From assembly GCA_032718565.1 (NCBI GenBank), contig JAVGVS010000045.1:2316168-2380167 (forward strand): DNA of 64,000 nt, in the 5' to 3' direction. Below are positions 46,808 to 57,762 of the stretch, piece after piece. The notes below the pieces were generated by a model. That model made no database searches, had not been told where the DNA came from, and saw only the letters and a list, made by a program, of their open reading frames with translations. Source of the DNA: Distichodus sexfasciatus. Its lineage: Eukaryota > Chordata > Actinopteri > Characiformes > Distichodontidae. Every line of letters begins with the position of its first letter. Position 1 is the first letter of the stretch. The translations under genes were made by a program, and so were the position numbers.

Positions 46808-47055
46808 TTTGAAGTTTTATTTGTCATTGTGAGCACAGCAGAGCACACAGTGCACCACAATGCAATGTGACCTCTGACCTTTGAGTCATCCCTGACGAAG
46901 TGGCCAGCTTTTTTGGCAACACCCGGGGAGCAGTGCTTGGGGATGGTAACTTGCTCATGAGTACCTCAGTGGTAGCTTTACTGGTCCAGAACTTGAACCA
47001 GTGACCTTCTGATCATGACCGAACTCCCTAACCGCTACGCTACCAACTGCCCCTA
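46808..47055 (-). repeat. tRNA-derived SINE, family B, full length
   Basis: On the minus strand: GGGGCAGTTGGTAGCGTAGCGG head, GGTTCAAGTTC B box, body and a GCTCACAATGACAAATAAAA tail. The most complete minus copy. Confidence 0.8.
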
Positions 47056-47441
47056 AAATCGTATTACCAGGAGCAAGGTTCAAACCCTGGTGGACATATG
47101 TCCGTTGGATTTGGATTATTGTCCAGACACTTGTGTTTTCATAGAAATGCTGACTTCTAGAATCATTTCCAGTTTTTTCCTTGCCACTGTCGCCTCAGCC
47201 TTGCTTGTTGGGTTGAATTTCCTCTTTTTGAGTGGAGACGCTGTCCGATGCTTCGACTCAGCATGAAACAGGTCCCAAAACAAATGTGAACTTTGTAAAA
47301 CTTCTTTCTTAACATAAATAGAGAGAAAAATACTCCTGCCAGGATCACAGACTACATTTTGTTACTTATCGATATAAGTAAAAAAAGAAAAATCCTATAA
47401 CAGTTTGAAAAAAAATTCTTTTGAAATGATGCATTTTTACG

Positions 47442-48571
47442 GAGCCCCTAAAGGAACAAAGGAGGAGAAAAAAAAATGGCAGAAGGAAAAAAAAAAAACA
47501 AGTCACGTTTTGCATTATAACCCAAAACTTTTACGATATAATGCAAAACTTTTGTGACTTTGAACCGGACATATGAGTAATCAGTCAGTGTAAGGAACAT
47601 AACTGATAGGAAAACGTGGAGCGATTAATCGAATTTTACTTTGATCTTGGCCTAAAATATAGGGACATTCAGTTTATTCTCCGATCTAGGCATGATGTTC
47701 ACATAAGTCTATGGGAGATTAAGAGGATTTTATGTGAAAGGGGATTATTCCGACGGAAAAACTACTCCAACTTGGGTGATGTAATTAACTTTATTCCTGA
47801 GCAGCTTTTGCACTCTGGGCAGCTTCATGGTTATCGATGGATGTACGCAAATGGCAGAATAAGTGGACTTCATGTGAGAAAAGAGAATGTGTGTTTGATT
47901 TTTAAAAGAGCTTGATACAGCAGGAGTGGAAACGAGACGATCGAGACGTCTCAGGAGACGCAACTACTTCTCCAAGGGGCCCAACTTCATCTGGTATTTA
48001 GATTCTTGTAACAAACTTAATAAGCGAAGCGGGGATCAACCGCATCATGCAAACAGCGGCTTTGGAAGTTGCACTTGAATGACCAAAAGTACGCTAGTCA
48101 CCTGATTTTATTGTTTTTGTTTTTGTTTTTTGAGTTTTCAAAAAACTTTATTAACAACATAAAATACAGAACAATATACAGCAATACAAACTCTTGTGGA
48201 GGACATAAAAACTACCAAGAAAAGAAAAAGCTAGGGGGCAATCTACGTAAAAAAGTAAAATAAATACACAGCATGGGAGCATGAGTCATTAAGGAAACTT
48301 AAAACAATAGGTTTTCATTAATCTGATGTGAGCTGATTCTAGCACTTTTCCAGTTTTTCAGTCTACTTAAAGAAGAATAGTACAATTTAAATTCGTTCAA
48401 AAAACAGGGAAAAGAGGGCTTGATACCCTTCCATTTACTACAATAAATGTGGTATTTGGCTCCTGATTCTATTGTTGTCTTACCACGTAAAAGTTTTGGG
48501 TTAAAATCGCAAAACATGACTTCTTTTTTTTTCTGCAGTTTTTTTTTCCTCCTTTGTCCCCTTAGGGGCTC
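47442..48571 (+). mobile_element. DNA transposon with ~100-bp terminal inverted repeats and truncated integrase-like frame
   Basis: Left end GAGCCCCTAAAGGAACAAAGG is answered by CCTCCTTTGTCCCCTTAGGGGCTC on the right. Similarity continues inwards through poly-A/T to AAGTCACGTTTTGCATTATAACCC (left) and its right-hand counterpart, about 100 bases in all. Inside, 47616-47915 encodes MERLIEFYFDLGLKYRDIQ... LHGYRWMYANGRISGLHVRKENV. A shifted frame then gives RRSRRLRRRNYFSKGPNFIWYLD before the relation is lost. This is the N-terminal and linker part of an IS3-like eukaryotic integrase/transposase (IS3EU-type by my reading); the catalytic core is gone. Non-autonomous deletion derivative. Confidence 0.75.
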
Positions 48572-50600
48572 GGTACATTTTTGTGTTTGGTGTATGTAAA
48601 TGAAAATAAAGGTGAAGCATTGCAAAACAAGATATGAGGAAAATATTAAAAAGGAATATACTAAATGCCAAATGGATTACCTATCTTGACATATATTTAT
48701 ATGTTTTATGCCTAATTTTGTGGGGATTTATGTTGTACACTTTTTAGTATGTTACATACACCTGCACTTTTATGCCTCTAATTGGATCCCATTAATTACA
48801 TACCATTTGAGTTATGTATTTAACAAGGTGATGGTTTTCCCCGTTTTGTAGTACAAAAATGTTGTGTAACAGTTGTAGTGCAGTACAGAAAAATAACAGA
48901 TTACTTAAACTTTATGACATTACGACATCAAGTCTCTTTACGCACAAGGCCACTTCCTCCACTGAAAACACTTGCAGACAGAGAGTTCATGAGAGGAAGT
49001 AAAAGTTTGAAGCATCAGCAACTAAACTGTGACCTAGAAGAAGAGGTCAAGGGGTTTGCATAAGTATCCAAGAGACCAGTGGCCTGATCTCTTAACTCAG
49101 TCTAAAGCATGTGTGTGTGTAAAATATTTGTATTAATTTTTCATAATTTATTTCCAAATATTTATTAGAATATTTTCATGTACCAAATGCACACATACTT
49201 CAATTAAAAAAACAACATTCCAAAATCTCAATTCTAAAAATAAAAAAATAAATTAAGTTATTTATATTTTTATATGTAATTGAATAATCAAATTTATGTT
49301 AGTTTACCATCAGAAAGAATTCATTATGAAAAGTTGTAGCAGAAAAATTGTAATAAAGTTACAATGAAAATAGAGATGGCATGTGAGGAAGTATTGCATT
49401 ACTGTATATATCAACATAGGAAACATAAATGAAATAATATAACCATTTAAAAGGATGCTCTTTAATATCATGTGTGTATAAATGAAATATAAATGAAAAA
49501 TATTAAGAAAGTTCGAATGAAAGAAAGGTAAAAGTGAAGAATTAAAATATTGTTAGAAGGTAAGAAGAAAAACAGAAAATATTAGAATATTTCGCACTTT
49601 TTTCTTTTCCTTTTTAAAAAGAAATATTTTTACGTTATTTTATTTCATTTTATTACTGAATTTGAGATGACATCCTTTAAATGCAGCTATGTGTATATTT
49701 TGTACATGTACATGGAAAATGTTTAGTCACTATAAAAAAGTGATTTCTGACTAAATCTAAACTACTGAAAGTGCAGGAAAAACTCAGTTGTGCTTTAACT
49801 GATGTGGGAAGACAATTATTAACAACAATTATTAATACTATCAGTTATTATCAAAAGTGATGTTAGTGTTTAGCATCTTTCAAAAAATGAATAATTGGCA
49901 TATTTATTTACATTTGTTAAGGTTGAAGCTGTGTAGTGTTAGTTGCATATCAATTAACATTGATTAACACTCAACTCTTCCCTCATCAAATAATTTTTTA
50001 AGTCTTTTTAAAAATTGTGTTAAAACGTCTATGACAGTTTCCTTTAGGTTATGGTTAGGTTATAGGCTTTGTGTAATGGTAACTAAAAGAACAATAAATT
50101 GTGGATTTTTACACATATGTTTACTTACTGACAGTAACTTGTCATGTTGAAAACACACAGTGACTTGCCCCGGATGATGGTCAGTAATCTTGGTTGGGAA
50201 ATGGTGGAGCCGAAAATGGTGCGTCATCAGCTGGGGATCCCTGCAGCTGTTTTAGTCATCTTCATGAGAATAAAGATGGTTGAATGTGAGTAGTTGTTAA
50301 AATTAAGTTCAAGAACTATTGAATGCTGTTATCACTTACTTTAATTAAAAATATGTCCATATTTCCATTGGTGATTTTTGTCAAAGGAGAAATGGGGATT
50401 ATTTGTAAAGTTGGTTTGCCCTCTACTGGATCGATGTGTTGATGCAGGCCTCAAAGATTACAACGCAGTCTGAGAACTGTGATATAAAATCATTTCTTTT
50501 TTTGCACGTTCCTCTCAAAGCTTGGGTTCCCAAACAATCAGCCATAGCATTATGACTGAGGAAGTAAATAACACTGATTACCTTATTACAATGGCACCTG
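48572..50600. other. Gene desert, nothing recognised
   Basis: Very AT-rich (49100-50100 especially). No conserved frame, RNA or clear element boundary was seen. Confidence 0.45.
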
Positions 50601-50639
50601 TTTTAGGCATTTTGTCCTCGAAGTAATATATTGGGAGCA

Positions 50640-50925
50640 AAAAAATGTGTAGAGATTTGAGCGACTTTGACAAAGGCCAAATTTGAGATGGCTGGACGAT
50701 TTGGTCTGAGCACCTCCAAAACTGCCGCTCTTGTGGAATGTTCCTCGTCTTCATTGGTCACGAAAGAAAACTGGTGAACCTGTGACGGGCAACCAACACA
50801 CACCTATGCACATGAGAAGCGAAGGCTGGCCTGATAAGAGCTACTGTAGATCAAATAGCTGAAAACATTCATTTGGATTCAGATAGAAAGGTGTCAGATC
50901 ACAAAGTGCCTCGCAGTTAATTGTG
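50640..50925 (+). pseudogene. Tc1/mariner-like transposase remnant
   Basis: The DNA reads ATTTGAGCGACTTTGACAAAGG..., CTCCAAAACTGCCGCTCTTGTGG, AGAAGCGAAGGCTGGCC and TAGAAAGGTGTCAGA, matching in order the DNA-binding part of a widespread vertebrate Tc1-like transposase. Frame breaks and a deletion after GAACCTGTGACGGG show it is inactive. The catalytic DDE part is absent. Confidence 0.6.
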
Positions 50926-53180
50926 TATGGAATGTGTAGCTGTAGATATTAGATAGCAAATTTCCTAGTTTGTACAACCTGTATAACCTGGGGGTGTTGG
51001 TAGCGTAACAGTTAGGGAGGTTAAAAACTTAACTGCTAGCCTTTCTGAACCTCTATGCTGTAGGAAGAAGACACAGAAACTCTTGTCCACCACAGATCGT
51101 CCATCCTCTTGGCATTGGACAGGAGGTCCAGGAACATTTAGGCCGTGTCCACGCGACAACAGTTGGGTTATTTTTCTTTTGCGGATTCAAAAAGTTTCAC
51201 GTCCATACACGTATAGTTTCAAGAAATATCCATGCCCAGATGGAAATGGGTAAAGCTGGGTTAAAACGGTGTAATATGTATGCCATGCCTGTATGTGGCG
51301 TTGTAAACAAACACAGACAGAGCCGCAGGATACACCAAAATCACAGAAGAAGGCAGGGAGCATGTGCATCAAGTCCTTCTTCTTCAGCACGCTGAGTACA
51401 AACATTAACACAAGAAGACAAGATAAACACAAGGTTTTGTTGCAAATGCGCTAATAAACCCACAGCACAAACACAGCTATGTAATCCACCATTGTTGTTG
51501 TTGTTGTTGTTGATGTTCTCATCGGTTGTTATGTGCAGGGTTCTTCCTTCTTCCGGTCACATGGGACTGTGACATCATCATCATTTTCAAAAAGGTGTGT
51601 TTTGCCAATCTATATGACAACACGAGGGTGGCATTTTGAGATTTTTTCCACTCTGTAACCCGTTTTCGTTTCAGGACATCGACAACACCGGAGTCATGTG
51701 TACGAAAGGCCAAAACAATTTAAAAACTTTTACGGATTGACCTAAACTCTTTGTTGAGTGGACAAGCTCTTAGACTCGCACCGCCAAGTTTGGGGAGCCA
51801 AGCCATCAGACTATTGAGATGCTGAATACTGGACACTTTTCACATTTTCTAAATTACTGGTGAAGGGGCAAAAATGACATCTTGAACAACTCAACGTTTT
51901 ACTTGAAAACTACAATCACTATAAAGCTACGCATACTTTAAACTCCAAATATACCAAATGTACACCTTACCCTCTCTGTGTTACTGCGTAACTGAAAAAT
52001 GACTTTTGTTATTTTTAGCAGTGGTAGAGGGTTTGGGCGCGCTGAAGCCAGGAGAACTGATACACACTACATCCTATTGCTCTACAGAGATCTTATAAGT
52101 ATTTGTAAATGCTCTGAGTTCTAGAATTTCATTACTGGTTGTGATGTTCCATTGTTATCTGTATATGACGGCAAAACCTGAAACCTGAAGAGGTAAAACA
52201 AGCTGTGGGCATGATGGGAAATGGCTCTAGAGCGGGAAAAAACATGTTCAGCTGTGACTCTGTCTTTAGCTCATTTCTCTGCATCAACTGACAGATTCTC
52301 ACATGTAAACATGAAAATAGTTTCCCGTCACAAGTGAGGACACGCCCCGGACACAGCCGTAAATTTAGCCTTGCTGCATGACCAAAGTGCATGCACTGGA
52401 TCCTGGTTCCAAAGTGAGTTTAAAACGTGCTTTTTATTTGTTATGTTGCATTTTGATTCATTTCCTTCCAAGTATCCCTAGTTATGGTTCCTAGGAAAAA
52501 AAATTGAGGCTGGAGGAAAAATGTCAGAAAACATCCACCCAGAACATTAACCTCCTGGTTGAACTCTGCATGAGAAAAGACCCATCATCTTCCTTGGTAT
52601 TTGACACAACCTTTTATGGTAGAAAAAAGGAACAGAGGGATCAGACCCTTTAAATTTTCAAGCGTGTCTTGCTTATTTCAGCATTGCATATTCAGACTGA
52701 GGGCCATGAAATAGATATTTCATCTAAAGCACATGATATTCACATCATAATCCATATCCATCAATTTATACTAAAATAAAGTATGGAAAATAAGGTACCC
52801 TCTCATTTTAGATGTAATAAAATATCTATTGTTAGGCATTCTTGTATTTACTTTAATTCAGGCACCAAACCATTTATTTTAATAGGGGAGAGGCGGCCTA
52901 GTGGTTGGATACTCAGTTATTGAGCAAAAGGTCATGGGTTTGAGACTGTCCCTTCAATTAGTCACTTTGGATAACATCTTAAAATGTAAACTTTTTTTGT
53001 GGGGGGAGAATCACTTAATATTTGTCTGCCACAGTTCTGAACATTCATACTTACTATGATATTTCAGGGTAAAAATACCTTAATATTAAATTAAATTCAA
53101 CCCTTTCATGCATAAGTTATGAGCCACTAACTCAAAATCAATGGGTGGACACACTCAAATGGACACAATGCATGAAAATG
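50926..53180. other. Intergenic with repeat scraps
   Basis: Contains the family B head at 50992-51028, a (TTG)n run at 51493-51512 and a family F SINE at 52885-52985 (AGGCGGCCTAGTGGTTGG head, CACTTTGGATAAC tail). No gene seen. Confidence 0.5.
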
Positions 53181-53289
53181 TTAAGGATTGTCGAAAGCTG
53201 TAAAGACAGGGACTAAAACAACCCCAAAATTCTTGGGGTCTCTTCCTATTCTTATGCGATACGAAAAGAGCCAGAAGGGGATTGGAAAT

Positions 53290-53425
53290 GGGGGGAGCTC
53301 TGGATGCAGCCACAGGAGAGGGCGGACCCTGGACTCAGGGTGCAGGCACAGGAGAGTGCAAACCCTGGACTCAGGGCACAGGCACAGGAGAGGGTGAAGC
53401 TTGGAGCACAGGCACAGGAACCGAC
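53290..53425. repeat. ~36-bp minisatellite, three to four units
   Basis: Units carry CACAGGAGAG and CCCTGGACTCAGGG in constant order with slight changes. The small frames over it reflect the repeat. Confidence 0.75.
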
Positions 53426-54688
53426 TAGGCCTGGGGATCTAATGAAACAAGGGGGAAGACTGGGTCTTCTTGGGCAGAGGAGCAGTGAGGTTGCAGTTAC
53501 TTTTGATTTTATGTAGACTTAATTATAATTTAGGGAATAATGTAAAATGAAGATAGTAGAGGTCAATAATAAACAAAACTGGGGTGGTTGCAAGAGGTTG
53601 TAGGTTCAGATCCAACTCTACCATTCAGCCTGACCTGAAACAGGCCTTTGACTCCAAGTTGCTTCTTGGAAACTGACTCTGTAATTAATCAACAAAGCAG
53701 AAGCCCAGTGACACCACTATAAGGGAACTGCAAGATCACTATAGACCTTGGTGACATTAACACTGGAAAGTCACAAAAGTATGACATGTATGTGTGATCA
53801 TAATCCTGATGTAGCAATAAATTGAGGTGTTATTTACGTAAACCTCAGAGCCAAAACATCCAGTCAGACTTTGCACAACATCACTTACCCTGTCTGACCG
53901 CATATACCACAGGGCTCACTGTGGTTTCATCAGGCATAAGTTGATAAGCGTCACTGAACCAAGACATCCTTGAATTAACCCATTGTGGATGGAACACAAA
54001 TCACGAAAGTAAAGACCATCAGAGGGTTCAGTGAACTGGGAACAGCTCAACATGAAAAGACAAACACACTTTTATTGTTGTGGGCTGAGACACAGATCAA
54101 CCACAGCCTTTTTCGTGCCCCAACGTGCCCTCAACACCCCATGGTTGCACAACTGCGTCCTCTCCTTCATGGAGAAAATGTCTTGATCCATGAAGCAATC
54201 TGTGTTTCTTCATACCAAGAGCGATGTGTAACATAGTGCCAACATGCAACAGACGAACAGGAGCCGGAGCATATTACTTTCACTGTAATCTACTGTATGT
54301 CATTGTTTAGGCAGTGGACTACTCATACAATACTGTGACTCAAAGCCTGGTAACCTTTCATTGCATTTCCAGCCATCTGTCCTAATGACTTTAGCGGAAA
54401 CTCCAGTTACAATTAAGATGGCTGGAATGCAGCAGGGACTAGCCATAACAACCACAGAACAAAATATTAAACACTGTTTCCTTTCATTTTGTATTCCCTA
54501 GTAGTTACGTAATGGTGCATTATTCAGGGGTCTTCTCAGGAGCTTGTCAGGCCCTAAACTGGATTTTCAGTTTCAGTCCAGAATTCCTGAAATGTTACTG
54601 ACGGGAAGTTGGAAAGCAGTGGCAGTCAAGGTGAGAAAAAAGTGCAAAATGCAAACCACAGTCATGCATGATTAGATCAGTCTGAAGA
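53426..54688. other. Intergenic, nothing firm
   Basis: A tRNA-like stretch at 53580-53690 (GGTTGTAGGTTCAGATCC) is probably a decayed SINE. Nothing else recognised. Confidence 0.4.
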
Positions 54689-54696
54689 GTCTGGAC

Positions 54697-55006
54697 TAGG
54701 GCTGGGTTCAAAAAATCGATTCACCGATCAATATCGATTCTCGTTCGAAAAATACGATATCGATTCAAAAATTCGCGGATCGATCTTTTCCTGCGGCTAT
54801 GCACTACTTCTCGCGACCGCGCAAGGAGAGCTATAAAAACGTGAGACCGCTTAAATCACCGTCTGGCCTAAAGGCCGATGTTTGGCAACACTTCGGTTTT
54901 AAAACAAGTTATTTTATAACCAAGCAAAGAGAATTGAATTGGATCATGACCTTGAATCGAATCGAATCGAATCGATTCAGGAAATCAGCAACGATACCCA
55001 GCCCTA
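54697..55006 (+). mobile_element. hAT deletion derivative keeping a BED-finger-like start
   Basis: Ends TAGGGCTGGGTTCAAAAAATC and GCAACGATACCCAGCCCTA are inverted repeats. Flanks GTCTGGAC (54689-54696) and GTCTGAAC (55007-55014) match at 7 of 8. Subterminal regions are rich in ATCGATT motifs. Between them a frame at 54799 reads SGLKADVWQHFGF, the opening pattern of the BED zinc finger found in hAT transposases. The rest of the transposase is deleted. Confidence 0.85.
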
Positions 55007-55014
55007 GTCTGAAC

Positions 55015-56636
55015 AGACTTTGAATAGGTGACAAATATCATTCTCAGCACAGTAAAAGAAGTTTTATCATAGTGTTCAACAGAATCACTTTCAGTCTGAA
55101 AGTCACTTTATATTTTCTGTGATGCAACGAAAAATTTTTGGACGTGAAACTCAGAAAAAGTTATATTTGTAGTTTAACTCTGAGTCATAATTTAGGAATA
55201 TTTGCAACCTGCAATACATTAGCAATCTCTTGTAACAGTCCTGTAATAGTCAGCACACCTGGTTCATGCATGGCATACTTTTCAAACCCATAATTTGACA
55301 TTGTTGGTGAAAATGACTTTATATGTTACACTGTTTGCTACCAACTAAATTTTGTATGGTGTGTTTTTTCTGGTGTTATATACATAGAGTAAAGAATAAC
55401 TCTTTATATACATATAAAATAGAGTAAAAAATAAATAATAGTCACATATTGTTTGCATATTTACTGATGTATGAGCTATGATTTTATATTCTGAATGAAT
55501 GAAAATGTTATGAGGTTTGTATTGTAACTATTTTATTTTATTTTATTCCACTTTTTTTATTTCTAAATTTGCCTAAATTGCACAGTAAGCAGCGGATCAG
55601 GATACATTTCACTGCATGTTGTACCTGTATACTTTGCATGTGACAAATAAAGAATCTTGAAATCTTGAATCTTGAAGGTTATGTCCTCAAATGTCCTCAT
55701 ATGCCTGGAACTTGCCTGTTTTAAAGACGTAATAAGAGAGAAATTCATTTTAACTTATGAATCATATATTTTACTCAACATTACAGTTCAGAAATGGCTA
55801 TTTGTTTGGGCTGAGACCTTCAAACTGTTATGTTATCTCTTGATATATTATGGATTTATCACCAGTGTCTGCTTCACCCTCCTGGAATTCCTGTCTTTTT
55901 TAGTTTGGGGCGTGATAATATCTGTCTGACCAAAACTGATGCAAGAAATGTTTAAAGCAGTAGTCACAATTGGTATCTGAATAAAACCTCAATGAAACGT
56001 TGCCTAGGCACTCATCAAAAACCTGTATGTCAGTCATGGAACTAATCAAGAAATATGAAACATTGCTGTAAAGACTTGGATATGTTCTTGCTTCTTATCT
56101 GTGATTTTCTAAGGCTTGTTGAGAAAAAAAAAACCCAGTGTGTTAATAACAGAGGATCCTAGTGTCAAGTGGCTTGTACATCTTCTGCAGTATTTCCTTT
56201 GGGCATAATAATGTTGCCTTGCCTGATCCTGTTATTTCTGCATTACATTAACAACAATAACAAATAATAACATACACACCCTCTGATGTATTACTGCGAA
56301 ACTACACATTTGCATTATGGATATTTTAGTGCTTGCATTGCTTTAAAGTATGTTTGTGTACAAGAACATAAAAATTACAGAAAAACTATTCACTAGAACT
56401 TAATTATAATATTATTCATTTACATCTTTTACACAATGTACAGATATGCATAATGTTACAAAGGTCACTCCAAATAAGTCTAAAACAGCTCAAATTACTA
56501 TTCCGAATACATGCATTTCTTTACTCCAGTGCCACACATGTATTTGTATTTTCTAGGTTTTAAAAACGTATTTTAAACAATTTATCACAATTACTTAATG
56601 TGATTAACATGCTATGTTTTTAATTGTTTCCTTAGC
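55015..56636. other. Intergenic, nothing recognised
   Basis: AT-rich. Around 55550-55680 there is a stretch ending GACAAATAAAGAATCTTGAAATCTTGAATCTTGAA, which resembles a LINE 3' end with short tail repeats; it could not be proved. Confidence 0.35.
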
Positions 56637-56638
56637 AC

Positions 56639-56640
<2 letters not shown>

Positions 56641-56707
<67 letters not shown>
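56641..56707. repeat. (GATA)n microsatellite
   Basis: About sixteen perfect TAGA units. Confidence 0.95.
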
Positions 56708-56708
<1 letters not shown>

Positions 56709-56795
56709 TTAAGTACAATTTATGGCAAGCTTGTAAGTGTGAGTTGATATGCTATGTGCGTGCTATGTTTTCAATTGATTCCCAAGCATTATATA

Positions 56796-56801
56796 GATAG
56801 G

Positions 56802-56862
<61 letters not shown>

Positions 56863-56883
56863 GGATGGACGGACGGACGGATG

Positions 56884-56925
<42 letters not shown>

Positions 56926-57000
56926 TAGATAGATAGATAGATAGATTGTGCAAGTGCAGGAGTAACACCCACAACCGACGGACGGACGGACGGACGGACG

Positions 57001-57036
<36 letters not shown>

Positions 57037-57109
57037 GGTAGATAGGTAGATAGATAGATAGATTGTGCAAGTGCAGGAGTAACACCCACAACCGACCGAC
57101 GGACGGACG

Positions 57110-57147
<38 letters not shown>

Positions 57148-57195
57148 TAGATAGATAGATAGATTGTGCAAGTGCAGGAGTAACACCCACAACCA
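56796..57195. repeat. Composite GATA/GACA/GACG satellite with three longer units
   Basis: Blocks of TAGA, GACA and GACG tetranucleotides alternate with a fixed 34-base spacer (GATTGTGCAAGTGCAGG...AACACCCACAACC) at 56944, 57061 and 57162. Period is 117 then 101 bases. The three long minus-strand frames here (YLSIYLS, SVCLSVC) are products of the repeat. Confidence 0.95.
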
Positions 57196-57593
57196 TTCTT
57201 AAGCATTGTTCAGACTTCTGGCAAAAAAAACCCCAAAAAAGCACAGCACATGTAGTGAGTAAAGGTAGTGATGATGTGAGGTGTGTGCTCGTGACTCTGA
57301 GCTCCAGGGCGTGTGTTACAGGAAACGTCCCCCACAGCTGGATCTCTTTAAGTAAAACCATCAGGTCCGCTCTGTTATTATTAACCCACGCATGCGCCCA
57401 AAGCGGCAGCCATTAATTACATTTAAGCTATATAAAAATGAGTTCATAAAAAAACTGCGCTTGCGCATCAATTCCGGCAAATACTTCCGTGCAAAATTAG
57501 TGCATTGCCCAAATGTGAAGGTTAGTGAAAAAAAGGGAAACGATATGACGATAGATCAGAACTCAAGTCATGCGAGGGCGGAGCTCGGCTCGG

Positions 57594-57600
57594 TATATAA
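57594..57600 (+). promoter_or_regulatory. timp2 TATA box
   Basis: TATATAA in a GC-rich context (CTCGGCTCGG...ACGCGGCAG) lies 163 bases upstream of the ATG, so the cap site would be near 57625-57630. A purine-rich GGGCGGAGC immediately upstream may be an SP1 site. Confidence 0.65.
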
Positions 57601-57762
57601 ACGCGGCAGCTCCGCCAGAAAAGTGGAAAAGTGAGTTTAGAGTTACGCCTCAAGCTTCACCGGCTCGAGAAATTGGCACACTTTATTCGACTTTTTGGGC
57701 TTTTTTAGAGAGTGTTTATTCCGTGTTTAGGTCACTTCTAGTTTAAGCAAAAAATAATAATA

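Noticed and set aside
56752..57361. Three overlapping minus-strand frames of 146-190 codons with SVCLSVC/YLSIYLS repeats
   Set aside because: They are translations of GATA/GACA tetranucleotide arrays, open in all three frames of the minus strand, with no splice signals or family resemblance.
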